Positions 29,646 through 38,525 of a stretch of 64,000 nt of DNA are shown here, one piece after another. The position numbers and the translations under genes are program-made. Location: the NCBI RefSeq assembly GCF_945882965.1, contig NZ_CAMCWY010000012.1, positions 21,599 through 85,598 of the forward strand. The letters run 5' to 3'. Within the stretch, counting starts at the first letter, position 1; the number at the start of each line of letters is the position of its first letter. The notes beneath the pieces were generated by a model. That model searched no databases, had not been told where the DNA came from, and saw only the letters and a list, made by a program, of their open reading frames with translations. Source of the stretch: Sphingorhabdus sp. EL138. Its GTDB lineage: Bacteria; Pseudomonadota; Alphaproteobacteria; Sphingomonadales; Sphingomonadaceae.

Positions 29646-31067
29646 TTAAGCCGCCTCGCGCGCTATCGTGATTACTTGCGGATAGGTGAACTCAAGCAAG
29701 CCTTCCTCGCCCAATTCCGCACCAAAGCCTGACTGTTTATGCCCGGCGAAGGGCGCGTTGGGGGCAAGATGCATGGACTCGTTAATCCAGACAGTTCCTG
29801 TCTCCAATTGCTCGGCGACTTCGACCGCAGCCTCTGGGTTGCTGGTCCAGATAGAGCCGGCCAGTCCATAATCCGACGCGTTGGCGCGGCTGATGACTTC
29901 ATTGATCGTTGAAAATTTCATCAACGGCATCACGGGGCCAAATTGCTCCTCGGCCACAATTCGCGCATCTTCGGGCGGATTATCAAGCACGGTGACAGGC
30001 ACAAAATAGCCGGGGATAGATGAGTCATGATCGCCGCCGGCGAGGAATTTATAGCCCTTGTCCTTTGCGTCCTGAATGAGTTCAAGCACGCGCTTATATT
30101 GCGGCTTGTTCTGAATGGGACCAATGGCAGTGCCCTGCTCAGCGCCATCGCCAACCTTGACCGCCTTTGCATAAGCCGCAATCGCGCCCGACAATTCGTC
30201 ATAGATATCTTCGTGAATGTAGATGCGCTTGGCCGCGATGCAGACTTGGCCTGCATTGTAGAAGCTCGCCCAAAACAGCTTTTCAGCCACCTTGCCCACA
30301 TCAGCATCGGGTAAAACAATCGCGGCGTCATTACCGCCCAATTCAAGCGTGATGCGCTTCAGGTCCTTCGATGCCGATTCCATCACGCGTTTGCCCGTGG
30401 CGGTCGAGCCAGTGAAGGTTATCTTGTCAATGTCCGGGTGCGCTGTCAGCAATGGTCCAAGCGCATCGCCGCCTGTGATGATGTTAAGCACGCCCGGCGG
30501 GAATATGCCTGCCACCAGTTCCGCCAAACGCAAGGTTGCCAGCGGCGTGAACGGCGATGGCTTTAGCACCATCGTGCAGCCCGACAATAACGCAGGCACA
30601 ATCTTCTGGATTGCCATCAACACGGGGAAGTTCCACGGCACGATGCCGCCAACCACGCCAACGGGAACGCGGCGGGTGCGGCTGAGGCGCTTGTCGCTGT
30701 CTTCGGTAATTTTCTCTTCCAAATTCAACATCGGCAAAGCGCGGGTCATGCCAACGCAGCCAGCGATTTCGCTGCCCGCCTGCATATGCGGCTTGCCTTG
30801 CTCAGACGTGAGCAAGCGCATCAGCTCATCGCTGTTCGCCTTGATGACATCAGCCATTTTGGCGAACAAGGCGCGGCGTTCTTCGACGCTCGTTTTCTTC
30901 CAAGTCTGAAACGCAGCGCGCGCAGCTGCAACCGCCTTGTCGAGATCCGCCTGACCGCAATCGGGCACTTGGCCAATGACCTGTTCGGTCGCGGGGTTTA
31001 CAACATCAATCCACTGGCCATTATCCACCAGTTCGCCGTTGATCAGATTTTTATATTTCGTGGTCAT
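29646..31067 (-). CDS. NAD(P)-dependent aldehyde dehydrogenase
   Basis: The 473-residue ALDH-superfamily protein has the NAD-binding FTGSTATGKRV motif, the general-base Glu in ITLELGGNDAAIV and the catalytic Cys in FYNAGQVCIAAKR. It should oxidise an aldehyde to the acid, which the adjacent acyl-CoA synthetase could then activate. The AMP-ligase gene starts upstream and the two are separated by only 35 bases on the same strand, supporting joint function. Confidence 0.94.
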   Translation of the reverse strand: MTTKYKNLINGELVDNGQWIDVVNPATEQVIGQVPDCGQADLDKAVAAARAAFQTWKKTSVEERRALFAKMADVIKANSDELMRLLTSEQGKPHMQAGSEIAGCVGMTRALPMLNLEEKITEDSDKRLSRTRRVPVGVVGGIVPWNFPVLMAIQKIVPALLSGCTMVLKPSPFTPLATLRLAELVAGIFPPGVLNIITGGDALGPLLTAHPDIDKITFTGSTATGKRVMESASKDLKRITLELGGNDAAIVLPDADVGKVAEKLFWASFYNAGQVCIAAKRIYIHEDIYDELSGAIAAYAKAVKVGDGAEQGTAIGPIQNKPQYKRVLELIQDAKDKGYKFLAGGDHDSSIPGYFVPVTVLDNPPEDARIVAEEQFGPVMPLMKFSTINEVISRANASDYGLAGSIWTSNPEAAVEVAEQLETGTVWINESMHLAPNAPFAGHKQSGFGAELGEEGLLEFTYPQVITIAREAA

Positions 31068-31102
31068 TGTCTATCTCCTGATGAGTCTGTGGCGTTATAG
31101 CC

Positions 31103-32638
31103 TTAAGTTTTTGGCTTGTCCTGCTTTGCCCAATATTCATCGCGCAGCAGGCGTTTGTATAATTTTCCGGTGTCATGGCGGGGAAGCTCTTCGCGAAAAT
31201 CGATCCGGCGCGGGATTTTGACACCCGACAATTTTTCACGTGCGTAGGCGGCGAGTTCGGCGCGAAAATCATCGCCCGCGTCGGCCATATCAAGCGGCTG
31301 CACCACGGCAATAACCTCTTCCCCCATCTCGTCATGCGGACCTCCAATGACGGCGACGTCGCGCACGCGGGGATGCGTGACCAAGTGGTTTTCGATCTCT
31401 TGCGGATAGATGTTCACCCCGCCCGAAATGATCATGAAGCTTTTACGGTCGGTGAGGTATAAATACCCTTCCTCATCCAACCTGCCAACATCACCAAGCG
31501 TGGTCCAGCCGTGTTTATTGGTCGCGCCCTTGGTTTTTTCAGGATCATTATGGTAGCTGAACGATGCCGCGCTTTCGAAGAACACGGTGCCTTCTTGGCC
31601 AACGGGAACATCGTCGCCATTATCGTCGCAGATGTGCATTGTGGCGTTCAGCGCGCGACCCACTGATCCCTTGTGCGTTAGCCACTCCTCGCTGGAGATG
31701 AAGGTTATTCCCTGCCCCTCGGTCCCGGCATAATATTCCCGCAATACAGGGCCCCACCAGTCAATCATCGCCTCCTTAATGGGAATGGGACATGGCGCGG
31801 CGGCATGGACGGCTGTTTCCAAGCTGGAAACATCATATTTGGCGCGCACATCTTCGGGCAGCTTCAGCATACGGGCAAAATGCGTTGGCACCCATTGGCT
31901 GGCGGTTATTTTATATGTCTCAATGGCCGCGAGCGCCGCTTCGGGGTCGAACTTCTCCATCACCACCACCGTGCCGCCAAGCCTGTGTACCGCGGCACAC
32001 CAGCGCAACGGCGCAGCATGGTAAAGCGGCGCTGGCGACAAATAGATGCTGTCACCCGAAAATTTGAACGCCATCGTGGCAAGGCCAGCAAGCACATTGG
32101 GTGCGGCAATATCGGCGTCTTCGGGCAGCGGAAAGCGAATGCCCTTCGGTTGTCCCGTCGTGCCGGAACTGTACAACATGTCGGTGCCAGCGCGCTCATC
32201 GGCGATGGGCGTGATGGGCATATCGGCAACCGCATCGGCGTAATTCTGCCATCCGGCATGTGCGCCGCCGAGGATGAAACGCGTCACCGGGCTTTCAATC
32301 TGACCCAGTGCTGCGCCAAGATAAGGCGAGGCAAACAGTGCCTTCGACCCGCTGTCCTTCAAGATATAATCGATTTCGGAGGCGGTCAGATGGCAACTAA
32401 TGGCGACATAGATCAGCCCCGCGCGTTGCGCACCCCAAACAAGGTCGAAAAACTCGGCACGGTTTTCGAGGCAAATTGCCACCGTATCGCCATGCTGAAG
32501 CCCTAAACTGCGGAACAAATGCGCGCACCGGTTAGAACGCTCATCCAGTTGCTTGTATGATATGGTCTCACGCGAGCCCGCCATGATGACCGCTGGTTTG
32601 TCGGGGTTGGCTAAAGCGTGAACGACGGGGTGACCCAT
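31103..32638 (-). CDS. AMP-dependent acyl-CoA synthetase
   Basis: The 511-residue adenylate-forming enzyme has the P-loop-like motif LYSSGTTGQPKG, the motifs YYAGTEG and GDVGRLDEEGYLYLTDR, and a C-terminal domain ending with the catalytic-lysine motif LPRHDTGKLYKRLL. It activates a fatty or aromatic acid to its CoA thioester. ATG 32638 gives MGHPVVHALANPDKPAV, a normal start; the crotonase gene ends one base upstream (32640), so the pair is tightly coupled. Confidence 0.93.
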   Translation of the reverse strand: MGHPVVHALANPDKPAVIMAGSRETISYKQLDERSNRCAHLFRSLGLQHGDTVAICLENRAEFFDLVWGAQRAGLIYVAISCHLTASEIDYILKDSGSKALFASPYLGAALGQIESPVTRFILGGAHAGWQNYADAVADMPITPIADERAGTDMLYSSGTTGQPKGIRFPLPEDADIAAPNVLAGLATMAFKFSGDSIYLSPAPLYHAAPLRWCAAVHRLGGTVVVMEKFDPEAALAAIETYKITASQWVPTHFARMLKLPEDVRAKYDVSSLETAVHAAAPCPIPIKEAMIDWWGPVLREYYAGTEGQGITFISSEEWLTHKGSVGRALNATMHICDDNGDDVPVGQEGTVFFESAASFSYHNDPEKTKGATNKHGWTTLGDVGRLDEEGYLYLTDRKSFMIISGGVNIYPQEIENHLVTHPRVRDVAVIGGPHDEMGEEVIAVVQPLDMADAGDDFRAELAAYAREKLSGVKIPRRIDFREELPRHDTGKLYKRLLRDEYWAKQDKPKT

Positions 32639-32639
32639 G

Positions 32640-33398
32640 TTATTCGCCCTGCCAGTTTGGTTTGCGTTTTTCGGCAAAGGCAAGTGCACCCTCACGTGAG
32701 TCCTTCGACATAAAAACAGGCGCGCAAATCTCGTTCTGTTTCTTCCACATCTCCGTGGAGTTCCAGTCAGGTCGCTCATTGATCACGCGCTTCGTCGCAA
32801 TCAGTGCCAACGGACCATTCGCGGCTACCTTCAAAGCAAGCTCAAGCGCGGCGTCGATAGCGGCGCCATCGGTCACGCGATTGACAAAGCCCACCTCATA
32901 CGCCCGCTGCGCCGAGATAAAATCACCCGTCAGCGCAAGTTCCATCGCCATACGTTTGCCGATAATCGATGGCAGCGTCAGCAAGCCTCCTGCGGCCGCG
33001 ACAAGGCTGCGCTTGACCTCGGGGATACCAAGCTGCGCCTTGTCATTGGCCACCAAAAGGTCGCAAGCAATCGCGATTTCCATGCCGCCTGCAAGGGCAT
33101 AGCCCTCCACTGCGCCAATTAACGGCTTGGCGGGTGGAGATTCGATAAAGCCTGCAAAACCCTTGCCCTTGATGCTCGGCAGCTCACCGCGCAGAAACGC
33201 CTTAAGGTCCATGCCAGAACAGAAAGTCCCGCCCGCGCCAGTGATGATGCCCGCGTTCAGGCTTTTGTCGCTATCCAGCTGCTCCATGGCCGCAGCAATA
33301 CCTTGCGCGACCGCCTGGTTGACCGCGTTCTTCGCCTCGGGCCTGTTGATGGTGATGATCAGGACGCCATCTTGGGCTTGGGTTAGGACTTCGGACAT
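32640..33398 (-). CDS. Enoyl-CoA hydratase (crotonase family)
   Basis: The 252-residue crotonase has the oxyanion-hole segments GAGGTFCSGMDLKAF and AVEGYALAGGMEIAIACDLL, and a C-terminal EGALAFAEKRKPNWQG helix typical of hydratases. It is shorter and different in sequence from the crotonase at 26471, so the two likely act on different intermediates. One base separates its stop from the acyl-CoA synthetase start; a palindromic repeat lies upstream. Confidence 0.93.
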   Translation of the reverse strand: MSEVLTQAQDGVLIITINRPEAKNAVNQAVAQGIAAAMEQLDSDKSLNAGIITGAGGTFCSGMDLKAFLRGELPSIKGKGFAGFIESPPAKPLIGAVEGYALAGGMEIAIACDLLVANDKAQLGIPEVKRSLVAAAGGLLTLPSIIGKRMAMELALTGDFISAQRAYEVGFVNRVTDGAAIDAALELALKVAANGPLALIATKRVINERPDWNSTEMWKKQNEICAPVFMSKDSREGALAFAEKRKPNWQGE

Positions 33399-33423
33399 TT
33401 ACACTCTCCTAGAAAATAATAGT

Positions 33424-33503
33424 AGCCCTGAACTCCGTCGAAGGGCGCTTGTAAGGCAATGGCTGAGCCCGGCGGTGAAGCGCCCTTCGACAGGCTCAGG
33501 GCT
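33424..33503. repeat. Palindromic repeat between the crotonase and acyl-CoA dehydrogenase genes
   Basis: agccctgaactccgtcgaag (33424 on) and its near reverse complement ending at 33503 share the outer agccctga and the inner gtcgaagggcgctt exactly, differing only in a 4-5 base centre of each arm. It lies in the 122-base gap inside the operon. It is a different family from the repeats at 28155 and 29505. Confidence 0.8.
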
Positions 33504-33520
33504 TCGGTATTACATATCGC

Positions 33521-34732
33521 TCAACGCCCCTTGGGCAGGCCAAGCACATGTTCGCCGATGATATTCTTCTGTATCTGGCTCGTGCCTCCGCCAATTGTTG
33601 CGGAAAAGCTGTTCAAATAGGACCGATGCCAATAGCCGTCATCGACCGCGTTTTCATCGCCAACATAATAGCCAGCGCGCGTGCCCTGAAACTGCAACGA
33701 GAACTCAGTCAATTCCCGCACCAATTCGGTCCGCGCCAGCTTGTTCATCAACGCAAGCCCCATCGGGCGGTCACTGGTAAGCGGAGCCATGCGGCGGCGT
33801 TGGTTGTTCAGGTTCAGCGCCTGAATCTCAATCATATAATCGACCAGCCTGTCGCGCATGACGGGATCATCCAGCACTGGCCTACCACCGCGCTTGGCCG
33901 AACGCGCCATATCGACGACGCCCATTACGTCCATTTCCTTGACGAAATAGCCGCCGACCGGATTCACCTTTGCGCCGCGTTCATATTCGAGCGTCTTCAT
34001 TGCGACCATCCAGCCTTGCCCTTCTTCGCCGACAAGGCCCGATGCCGGAATGCGTGCATCCGTGAAAAAGCATTGGGTGAAACCATATTCGCCAGTGAGT
34101 TTCTTCAATCGCCGTGTTTCAACGCCGGGAATTTTCATGGGCGCAAGGAAGAAGGAAAGCCCGGCATATTTGCTTGGCCCGTCATTCGATGTGCGCGCGA
34201 GCAAGATCATATAATCGGCGCGATCGCCCAAGGATGTCCAGATTTTGGACCCATTGATGACATATTCGTCGTCATCCCGCACTGCCTTGGTCTGCGCGCT
34301 GCCAAGGTCAGAGCCATGCTCCGGTTCCGAAAAGCCCTGACACCAGATTTCTTCTGCGGACAGCATGGGTTTAATGAAGCGACGCTTGTCCTCTTCGCGG
34401 CCGATATCGAGCAGCAAGGGCCCTGTCCAGCCATTGGCAATCGCGTTGAGCATGATCGGCGCATCATGGCTTTTCATGATCCGCGTGGCGATCCGCTGAT
34501 ATTCGGGATGCATGCCATAGCCGCCATATTCGGTTGGCCAAGACATGCCGAAATAGCCCGCCTCGTAAACCTTGCGTTGCCAATTACGCAGGAAATCAAA
34601 CTGCTGATCGGTCGACACTTCCATGAAGGTCAGCGGCAACATAAAGCCCGGATCGCGGACCGTATTTTCGGCAAACCATGCGTCACATTGCTTTTCGAAA
34701 CGGCTAAGTTCTTCGGGGCTTGGTGTGCTCAT
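33521..34732 (-). CDS. Acyl-CoA dehydrogenase
   Basis: This 403-residue FAD enzyme catalyses the first beta-oxidation step. FAD and substrate-binding segments include WCQGFSEPEHGSDLGSAQTK and VINGSKIWTSLGDRADYM, and the C-terminal helical domain ends with SYLNSFSATIGGGTSQIQKN followed by IIGEHVLGLPKGR. It is the most upstream gene of the minus-strand acyl-CoA cluster. ATG 34732 gives MSTPSPEELSRFE; the longer open frame enters a repeat and is rejected. Confidence 0.93.
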   Translation of the reverse strand: MSTPSPEELSRFEKQCDAWFAENTVRDPGFMLPLTFMEVSTDQQFDFLRNWQRKVYEAGYFGMSWPTEYGGYGMHPEYQRIATRIMKSHDAPIMLNAIANGWTGPLLLDIGREEDKRRFIKPMLSAEEIWCQGFSEPEHGSDLGSAQTKAVRDDDEYVINGSKIWTSLGDRADYMILLARTSNDGPSKYAGLSFFLAPMKIPGVETRRLKKLTGEYGFTQCFFTDARIPASGLVGEEGQGWMVAMKTLEYERGAKVNPVGGYFVKEMDVMGVVDMARSAKRGGRPVLDDPVMRDRLVDYMIEIQALNLNNQRRRMAPLTSDRPMGLALMNKLARTELVRELTEFSLQFQGTRAGYYVGDENAVDDGYWHRSYLNSFSATIGGGTSQIQKNIIGEHVLGLPKGR

Positions 34733-34804
34733 GGGCTGATTCCTCTCTCCGCAGTTAATTGCGCGATTAAATCGAGGATTGCAAGACCTGTGCGGATGCG
34801 GCGT

Positions 34805-34878
34805 AAAATGTTTTGGTGTGCCGCCTTTCAGGCGTCGCAAGACGCAAAGGCACAAAGAGGCGTTAAGGCAAAACATTT
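34805..34878. repeat. Palindromic repeat upstream of the acyl-CoA dehydrogenase gene
   Basis: Outer arms aaaatgttttg (34805-34815) and caaaacattt (34869-34878) enclose inner complementary pieces (gtgcc/ggcac, gcgtc/gacgc). This gives a long branched hairpin in the 197-base gap upstream of the acyl-CoA dehydrogenase gene. Confidence 0.65.
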
Positions 34879-34929
34879 GCGGCTTGTCTCCTTAAGGTCT
34901 TACAAGCCTAAACGGGTTACCCAGAATCT

Positions 34930-36063
34930 TCAGCCTTTTTTGAACGGCGCCATTTCGCTCAAAAATTCAATCTCGCGTTCCATGGCCGCTGTTTCGCGTT
35001 CCAGAAAATCGGCAACTGCGCCCCGGAACCTTTCATTGGCGATATAATGCGCCGAATAGGTCGGCACCGCTTCATAACCGCGCGCCAATTTATGCTCGCC
35101 TTGTGCGCCAGCCTCAACGCGGGCGAGGCCGTTGGCGATGGCATAATCAATCGCCAGATAATAACACAGTTCAAAGTGCAGAAATGGCACGTCGCGGGTG
35201 CAGCCCCAATAGCGGCCATAGAGGCAATCGGGCCCAACGAAATTCAGCGCCCCTGCTATGGGACGATCGTCGTCAAAAGCCAAAAACAGCACGATGCTGT
35301 CACGCATTTTTGTCCCGATGATGTCGAAAAACGTGCGCGTCAAATATGGCGTACCCCATTTGCGCGCGCCAGTATCCTGATAGAATATCCAGAACGCATC
35401 CCAATGTTCCGGCGTAATGTCGGCGCCCGAAATCTGTTCTATGCGCACCGCGTCTTGCGCGCCTGCACGTTCCTTGCGGATTGCCTTGCGCTTGCGTGAA
35501 GACAGCGCGCCCAGAAAGTCTTCAAAATCCGCATAATCGCGGTTCTGCCAATGAAATTGCGTGCCTACCCGCGTCAGCCACCCCGCCGCGCGAAATTGCT
35601 CCAGCTCGGCTTCTTCCACAAACGTCGCGTGCGCGGACGACAGGCCATTTTGGTCCACCACCGCTTCCGCCGCGCGCAAGAGTGGCAGCGCCATCGCTGG
35701 ATCGCGCAATAACAATCGCGGTCCCGGCACCGGCGAGAATGGCGCGGCAATCTGCAACTTTGGATAATATTGTCCACCCGCCCGATGAAATGCGTCGGCC
35801 CAATTATGGTCAAACACATATTCGCCTTGGCTATGTGTCTTGAGATAGGCCGGAAGCGCTGCCGCCGGAATACCATCTGCATCGCGAATGATGACGGGCG
35901 CAGACGACCAGCCAGTGCCCGGACCAACGCTCCCGGATTGCTCCAGCGCCGACAGGAACGCGTGCGCCACAAACGGGTTACCGCGCGGGTTCAACGCATC
36001 CCATTGGTCAGCGGGAATATCGCTGACCTTGGTTAGAAGTTCGGCGGTGACGCCGTCGGCCAT
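34930..36063 (-). CDS. FemAB/GNAT-type protein of the COG3146 group
   Basis: This 377-residue protein matches the alphaproteobacterial 'peptidogalycan biosynthesis' (COG3146, DUF482) group, with WDALNPRGNPFVAHAFLSAL near the start and DHNWADAFHRAGGQYYPKLQ in the middle. The GNAT-like C-terminal half has ELCYYLAIDYAIANGLARVE followed by AGAQGEHKLARGY. FemAB-like members transfer amino acids or acyl groups, but this group's reaction is not known to me. It is the last gene of a four-gene operon with overlapping ends (TAATG with ridA). Confidence 0.85.
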   Translation of the reverse strand: MADGVTAELLTKVSDIPADQWDALNPRGNPFVAHAFLSALEQSGSVGPGTGWSSAPVIIRDADGIPAAALPAYLKTHSQGEYVFDHNWADAFHRAGGQYYPKLQIAAPFSPVPGPRLLLRDPAMALPLLRAAEAVVDQNGLSSAHATFVEEAELEQFRAAGWLTRVGTQFHWQNRDYADFEDFLGALSSRKRKAIRKERAGAQDAVRIEQISGADITPEHWDAFWIFYQDTGARKWGTPYLTRTFFDIIGTKMRDSIVLFLAFDDDRPIAGALNFVGPDCLYGRYWGCTRDVPFLHFELCYYLAIDYAIANGLARVEAGAQGEHKLARGYEAVPTYSAHYIANERFRGAVADFLERETAAMEREIEFLSEMAPFKKG

Positions 36064-36524
36064 TAGGCCGCGCGGACCTTTACCACGCAGTCAATCTCCA
36101 CCGTTGCGTCGCGCGGCAAGACCGGGACCGAGACCGCTGCGCGTGCGTGCTTGCCCACATCACCAAACACGGCTTCCATCAGGTCCGATGCGCCGTTGGC
36201 GGCTTCGGGCTGATCGGTAAAGTCTGGAGTTGAGGCGACAAATACGCCCAATTTAACGATGCGTTCCACCCGGTCGAGGTCACCGCCAAGCGCCGCCTTC
36301 ATCTGCGCAATCAGCATGATGCCGCACGCCTTGGCAGCAGCCTTGCCGTCTTCAAGACTGCGCGTATCGCCGACTTTGCCAGTAACAACCTTGCCATCAA
36401 CGAAAGGCAACTGACCCGAAATGAACAGCATCCCGTTTGCTTCGACAGCGGGCACATAGGAAGCGACAGGCGCGGCAGGTTCCGGCAGTGTGATGCCCAA
36501 TTCGGCCAATTTTGCTTCGATCAT
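36063..36524 (-). CDS. RidA/YjgF-family enamine/imine deaminase
   Basis: This 153-residue RidA-fold protein has ANGMLFISGQLPFVDGKV and the C-terminal segment RAAVSVPVLPRDATVEIDCV, where the conserved Arg and Glu line the active site. RidA proteins hydrolyse reactive imines from PLP enzymes. It is fused by a one-base overlap to the FemAB-like gene and by 4 bases to the HAD-like gene. Confidence 0.92.
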   Translation of the reverse strand: MIEAKLAELGITLPEPAAPVASYVPAVEANGMLFISGQLPFVDGKVVTGKVGDTRSLEDGKAAAKACGIMLIAQMKAALGGDLDRVERIVKLGVFVASTPDFTDQPEAANGASDLMEAVFGDVGKHARAAVSVPVLPRDATVEIDCVVKVRAA

Positions 36525-37180
36525 GATGTTACCTTTTCCAATGCGGGGGCAGGTGTGCCTGTCACGAGCCGTTCCCTAATCCAATGTTCCGCATCCGCCC
36601 AGCGATCCAAACGCGCATGCGCAGACGTCGACGGCTTCACGCGATCCCACAGCATCGGCTCACCGACAAAATGCAGTCGCCATACGTCAGGATGCCGTTC
36701 GCCAACGGACTCATGCTGATGCCCCAGATCGTCGACGAATACAGCTACGCTTGGGCGATATTCTTCGAGGATCCGGCCAAGTGCCTCGCCCTTGCCGCCT
36801 TGGTTGCAATAGACTGGCGCATAGATGCCGACGGCCTTCAACTGCTCCGTGCGCGGCCCCGCGCGGTGGTCGAGTAAGTTGGTCAGGATGACGACATCGG
36901 CATGTTCGCGCAGGCGGTTGAGGCTGTCTACCGCGCCATCAATCGCTTGTTGCCGGTGCATTTCGGTGTCGAAAAAGCCATTGAGCAAATCCCAGACCCG
37001 CCCGCGTTCAACGACCGTGCCATCATGCTTGTGGCGCAGCGCTTCACCCCAATCGCCATGGACGAAGTCGAAATGGATGTGATGCGCCTCATCCAACCAG
37101 TCACGAAACGGGACAATCATGTGCAGCAACACTTCGTCGCAATCTGAAATCAAAAGTGGCCGGGAATTTCTGATACTCAT
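36521..37180 (-). CDS. HAD-superfamily hydrolase-like protein
   Basis: The 219-residue protein has an acidic motif I-like LISDCDEVLLHM (two Asp with one spacer), a TN motif in VILTNLLDHR (motif II position), and VAVFVDDLGHQHESVGERHP as motif IV. It therefore looks like an atypical HAD phosphatase; no substrate is evident. ATG 37180 begins MSIRNSRPLLISD, and an upstream extension overlapping DUF3572 is rejected. The 4-base overlaps on both sides tie it to DUF3572 and ridA. Confidence 0.75.
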   Translation of the reverse strand: MSIRNSRPLLISDCDEVLLHMIVPFRDWLDEAHHIHFDFVHGDWGEALRHKHDGTVVERGRVWDLLNGFFDTEMHRQQAIDGAVDSLNRLREHADVVILTNLLDHRAGPRTEQLKAVGIYAPVYCNQGGKGEALGRILEEYRPSVAVFVDDLGHQHESVGERHPDVWRLHFVGEPMLWDRVKPSTSAHARLDRWADAEHWIRERLVTGTPAPALEKVTS

Positions 37181-37446
37181 GCTTCTAACTCCTGCCGCGC
37201 TTGCACCAATAGGGCAGGTGACACCCCGATGGCCGCCGCGCACGCGACAAGATCTGCTTCGTAAGCCTCCAAAAACGACAGAATCGCTGCCTGCGTGCTG
37301 CGTTCCATAACGCTGCTGCGCAAGCCCTCTGGCGTGAGGCCAGTGAGCGACAATAATCGCTCCGCCCGTGATTCTTCCATCAACGCCCAAGCCAATGCCT
37401 GGAACGCCATACCCGATGCGTCTAACTTGTCGTTTGTTTCATGCAT
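37177..37446 (-). CDS. DUF3572 protein
   Basis: The 89-residue helical protein matches the small alphaproteobacterial DUF3572 family: AFQALAWALMEESRAERLLS, then LTGLTPEGLR, then AILSFLEAYEADLVACAAAI. Function is unknown. It is the first gene of the minus-strand four-gene operon and diverges from divK, whose start lies 52 bases away, so the two promoters overlap. Confidence 0.85.
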   Translation of the reverse strand: MHETNDKLDASGMAFQALAWALMEESRAERLLSLTGLTPEGLRSSVMERSTQAAILSFLEAYEADLVACAAAIGVSPALLVQARQELEA

Positions 37447-37498
37447 GGCTGTCGCTTAATCCATGCCCTGCGCGAACGCAAAGCGGGAAAAGGTCGGT

Positions 37499-37864
37499 AT
37501 GCGTAAAAAGGTGATGATCGTTGAGGATAATGAACTCAACATCGAGCTGTTCACCGACCTTTTGCGCGCGCATCAGTTTACCGTCGAAGGCGTGCGCGAT
37601 GGGCAGCTGGTGCTGGAACTCGTGCTAAGCTTTGCACCTGACCTTGTCATCATGGACATTCAATTGCCGCATGTCAGCGGCATCGACTTGATCGAAGCCA
37701 TGCAAAAGGACGCCGCGCTGTCGGTCGTCCCCGTGCTTGCCGTCACCGCTTATGCGGGCAAAGGCGACGAAGAATACATCATGGCGGCAGGTGCGAAGGG
37801 CTATCTGTCCAAGCCCTTGTCAGTGATGAAGTTTCTGGAGGCAGTGCGGGGGATAATTGGGTAG
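37499..37864 (+). CDS. divK: DivK-type single-domain response regulator
   Basis: The 121-residue receiver domain has the acidic pocket VEDNELN, the phosphorylated Asp in VIMDIQLPHVSGIDL, Thr in AVTAYAGKGDE and Lys in GYLSKPLSVM. It closely follows the DivK pattern of alphaproteobacteria, where it links the DivJ/PleC kinases to the DivL-CckA-CtrA cell-cycle pathway. ATG 37499 starts the conserved MRKKVMIVED; the open extension to 37463 is not conserved. pleD, often beside it, is not present here; a terminator follows directly. Confidence 0.92.
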   Translation: MRKKVMIVEDNELNIELFTDLLRAHQFTVEGVRDGQLVLELVLSFAPDLVIMDIQLPHVSGIDLIEAMQKDAALSVVPVLAVTAYAGKGDEEYIMAAGAKGYLSKPLSVMKFLEAVRGIIG

Positions 37865-37876
37865 TTTATGTGGTCA

Positions 37877-37906
37877 GAAAAGCCGCCCAATGGCCGGCTT
37901 TTCTTG
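37877..37906 (+). terminator. Rho-independent terminator of divK
   Basis: gaaaagccg (37877-37885) pairs with cggcttttc (37895-37903) across a short loop and is followed by ttgttt. It lies 12 bases after the divK stop. Confidence 0.75.
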
Positions 37907-37925
37907 TTTAGACTAACGGATCAAT

Positions 37926-37949
37926 CAAAAAGGGCACCCGAAGCGCCCT
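37926..37949 (-). terminator. Rho-independent terminator of rpmG
   Basis: On the minus strand, agggcgc-ttcgg-gtgccct is followed by TTTTT (plus-strand aaaaagggcacccgaagcgccc). This stable stem with a uucg-type loop lies 32 bases after the rpmG stop. Confidence 0.8.
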
Positions 37950-37981
37950 GATCGTTACCCTATACAAGCAAACGCGTTAGC

Positions 37982-38149
37982 TTACTTGATTTTGGCTTCC
38001 TTGAACTCGACATGCTTGCGCACGACGGGATCATATTTGCGGAACGTCATCTTTTCGGTGATGTTGCGCGGATTTTTCTTGGTCACGTAGAAAAAGCCCG
38101 TGTCAGCAGTGCTGAGCAGCTTGATCTTGATCGTGGCTGGCTTCGCCAT
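37982..38149 (-). CDS. rpmG: 50S ribosomal protein L33
   Basis: The 55-residue protein [20 protein letters not shown]... with [14 protein letters not shown] and [19 protein letters not shown] is the cysteine-free (zinc-independent) L33 form common in alphaproteobacteria. It is part of the large ribosomal subunit near the E site. It stands alone with its own terminator. Confidence 0.97.
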   Translation of the reverse strand: MAKPATIKIKLLSTADTGFFYVTKKNPRNITEKMTFRKYDPVVRKHVEFKEAKIK

Positions 38150-38525
38150 GGCCCATTCCTTTTATTCAAAAAAATTTTGCAAAAAACTGTGCAGTAAAAA
38201 AGCCGCACTGCTCACAGACGCCGGCCAATGCGGATTCGCGGGGTTAAAGTCAAGCCAATAAACTGGCATCTGGATTGGAGACCTGCCAAATTTGCACCGA
38301 ACCGCCATGCTGAACGCGTTTCAGCATCTTACTTTTTCTATATCCCACAAATTAAGATTTTAAACCAAGTTCAGGATGACGCGTGAGCGGCCCGCGTGAA
38401 GGCAGCGATTCGCTCCACCTGCCAACGTCGGAACATCTGCATAAGGCTATGCCCACACGCCCCATAGGTTGAAAATCGGTCCCTTCGTCCCCATATCAGC
38501 CCCCCCCCAATATAGGAGAACTGCA
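38150..38525. other. Intergenic region between rpmG and dps with an imperfect palindromic repeat
   Basis: This 376-base gap should hold the divergent promoters of rpmG and dps. Bases about 38304-38330 (gccatgctgaacgcgtttca...) and 38354-38382 (...aaccaagttcaggatgacgc) form a decayed copy of the ctgaac/gttcag palindrome seen at 28155. No tRNA or small gene was recognised. The last 20 bases carry aggagaactgca, the dps ribosome site. Confidence 0.6.
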
